A DNA stretch of 7,261 nt from the NCBI GenBank assembly GCA_020047725.1, contig JAIFNM010000068.1:1-7261 (forward strand), written 5' to 3'. A model generated the notes under the pieces. It made no database searches. It was given only the letters and a program-made list of their open reading frames with translations, and had not been told where the DNA came from. Position 1 is the first letter of the stretch. Each line of letters starts with the position of its first letter. This document shows positions 6,714 to 7,261 of the stretch, piece by piece. Source of the stretch: Betaproteobacteria bacterium (GTDB taxonomy: Bacteria; Pseudomonadota; Gammaproteobacteria; Burkholderiales; Rhodocyclaceae). Position numbers and translations under genes: made by a program.

Positions 6714-6997
6714 GATGCGTCTCCGACGGTAGTATCAAAATCCCGCAGCGCGCCGTTTTCCAGAACCTGGATTTTGCGCTCGGCGTCGCTAAGTTGCTGC
6801 TGACAATGCTTGAGCAGTTCGCTTCCGCGACGATAGGCGGCGATTGATTCTTCGAGCGGTAGACGGCCGCCTTCCATGCTCTGAATGATCTGTTCCAGTT
6901 CAGAGAGGGCCGCTTCAAATTTCAGTTCATTTGCCATGGGCGTTATCGGCTGTGAAGCACCGTTTTCTCCCTTGTCGGCAGGGGTGGATCGTGCCAT
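6710..6997 (-). CDS. xseB: Exodeoxyribonuclease VII small subunit
   Basis: XseB is the small helical subunit that coats the XseA catalytic subunit in exonuclease VII, a single-strand DNA nuclease working in both directions in repair. The core FEAALSELEQIIQSMEGGRLPLEESIAAYRRG (about residues 27-58), followed by LLKHCQQQLSDAERKIQVLENG, is diagnostic and forms two long helices. Two starts are possible: ATG 6997 (95 residues, with an extra polar leader of 20) and ATG 6937 (75 residues, MANELKFEAAL). I prefer 6997 because it has a weak GAG eight bases upstream, lies about 19 bases from the predicted transcription start, and related proteins often carry a short variable leader. The shorter form cannot be excluded. 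The TGA overlaps the ispA GTG. Confidence 0.93.
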   Translation of the reverse strand: MARSTPADKGENGASQPITPMANELKFEAALSELEQIIQSMEGGRLPLEESIAAYRRGSELLKHCQQQLSDAERKIQVLENGALRDFDTTVGDAS

Positions 6998-7151
6998 GAA
7001 AAAAACTCTGACGAAACGCTGGAAAATAGCTTAAGCGAGGCTTCCGGTCAAATGGAAAGCGACTAAAATGCTCATTTCTCCCCGTTTGCCGCCACGCATT
7101 GCCGGAGTGCGGATCCTTAGACGTCATGTCAACGTATTTTTGCCAATAACC
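6998..7151. other. Divergent intergenic region between xseB and the transporter gene
   Basis: These 154 bases lie between two genes read away from each other. The left part holds the xseB promoter. On the plus strand, TAAAAT at 7064-7069 could be a -10 element for the transporter, but its -35 position (about CTTCCG) is poor. GGAAAG at 7054-7059, eight bases before an ATG at 7068, could instead be a ribosome binding site for an extended transporter start. These two readings are mutually exclusive. Confidence 0.5.
7023..7051 (-). promoter_or_regulatory. Predicted promoter of the xseB-ispA-dxs-folE2 operon
   Basis: Read on the minus strand, TTGACC (plus-strand 7046-7051) is followed by exactly 17 bases and TATTTT (7023-7028). 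This is a reasonable sigma70-type match with ideal spacing. Transcription would begin near 7016, about 19 bases before the longer xseB start. No competing promoter as good as this is visible inside the operon. Confidence 0.6.
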
Positions 7152-7261
7152 ATGCAATCCCTATGGATGATCGTGGCCAGCTTCTTTTTCGCCTGCATGG
7201 GCGTTTGCGTAAAGTTTGCTGCATCATTGTTTCCTGCTCCCGAAATTGTTTTCTATCGCAG
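7152..7261 (+). CDS. EamA/DMT-family membrane transporter, N-terminal part (runs off right edge)
   Basis: An open plus-strand frame begins MQSLWMIVASFFFACMG and continues to the edge, with about 36 codons visible. The first 20 or so residues form one hydrophobic transmembrane segment, followed by VKFAAS and PAPEIVFYR. This pattern matches the first helix and the loop into helix two of EamA (DUF6-type) drug/metabolite transporters of about 290 residues with ten helices. The substrate cannot be told from this fragment. The same frame is open upstream to an ATG at 7068 that has a better Shine-Dalgarno (GGAAAG). That start would add 28 mostly basic residues not expected for the family, so I favour 7152. 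The gene diverges from xseB. Confidence 0.78.
   Translation, partial: MQSLWMIVASFFFACMGVCVKFAASLFPAPEIVFYR

Noticed and set aside
1..7261. Possible mobile element, CRISPR array, phage or defence gene
   Set aside because: No terminal inverted repeats, transposase or integrase motifs, repeat-spacer pattern or abrupt composition change was seen. Apart from the left-hand partial gene, all coding regions fit core genes or a common transporter family.

Overview
The window is ordinary core chromosome of a betaproteobacterium. The proteins in both operons look betaproteobacterial: IspA has an MDDDVLRRG variant, Dxs opens with YPLLDTI, FolE2 follows dxs, and the EamA-type transporter begins MQSLWM. 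A member or relative of the Rhodocyclales is my best guess, but this is inference from remembered sequence character and not from a search. Base composition is moderately GC-rich and fairly even. I see no insertion sequence, phage gene, CRISPR array, tRNA or rRNA.

Layout. (1) Positions 1-740, minus strand: the N-terminal 246 codons of an unrecognised, helix-rich cytoplasmic protein that runs off the left edge. (2) Positions 741-959: a divergent intergenic region holding a good sigma70-type promoter for the next operon. (3) Positions 960-2956, plus strand: the rpsP-rimM-trmD-rplS operon (ribosomal protein bS16, 30S maturation factor RimM, tRNA m1G37 methyltransferase, ribosomal protein bL19), tightly packed with overlaps at both trmD ends. 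(4) Positions 2957-3032: a 14-bp-stem hairpin with U-rich tracts on both sides, serving as a shared terminator between convergent operons. (5) Positions 3033-6997, minus strand: an operon transcribed as xseB-ispA-dxs-folE2 (exonuclease VII small subunit, farnesyl diphosphate synthase, 1-deoxyxylulose-5-phosphate synthase, metal-promiscuous GTP cyclohydrolase FolE2), with a promoter just upstream of xseB. (6) From 7152 (or 7068), plus strand: the first codons of an EamA/DMT-type membrane transporter, cut by the right edge.

How the genes work together. The plus operon co-produces two ribosomal proteins with a ribosome assembly factor and a tRNA modification enzyme that protects reading frame. 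The minus operon pairs the first MEP-pathway enzyme (Dxs) with the synthase that elongates the resulting IPP/DMAPP to farnesyl diphosphate (IspA). The first step of folate-type pterin synthesis (FolE2) and a DNA repair nuclease subunit (XseB) share the transcript.

I looked for an undescribed system and did not find one. The points worth a second look are the unidentified partial gene, the contrast in start codons and ribosome binding sites inside the rpsP operon, the 23-bp trmD/rplS overlap, the two-sided terminator and a few start-site ambiguities.
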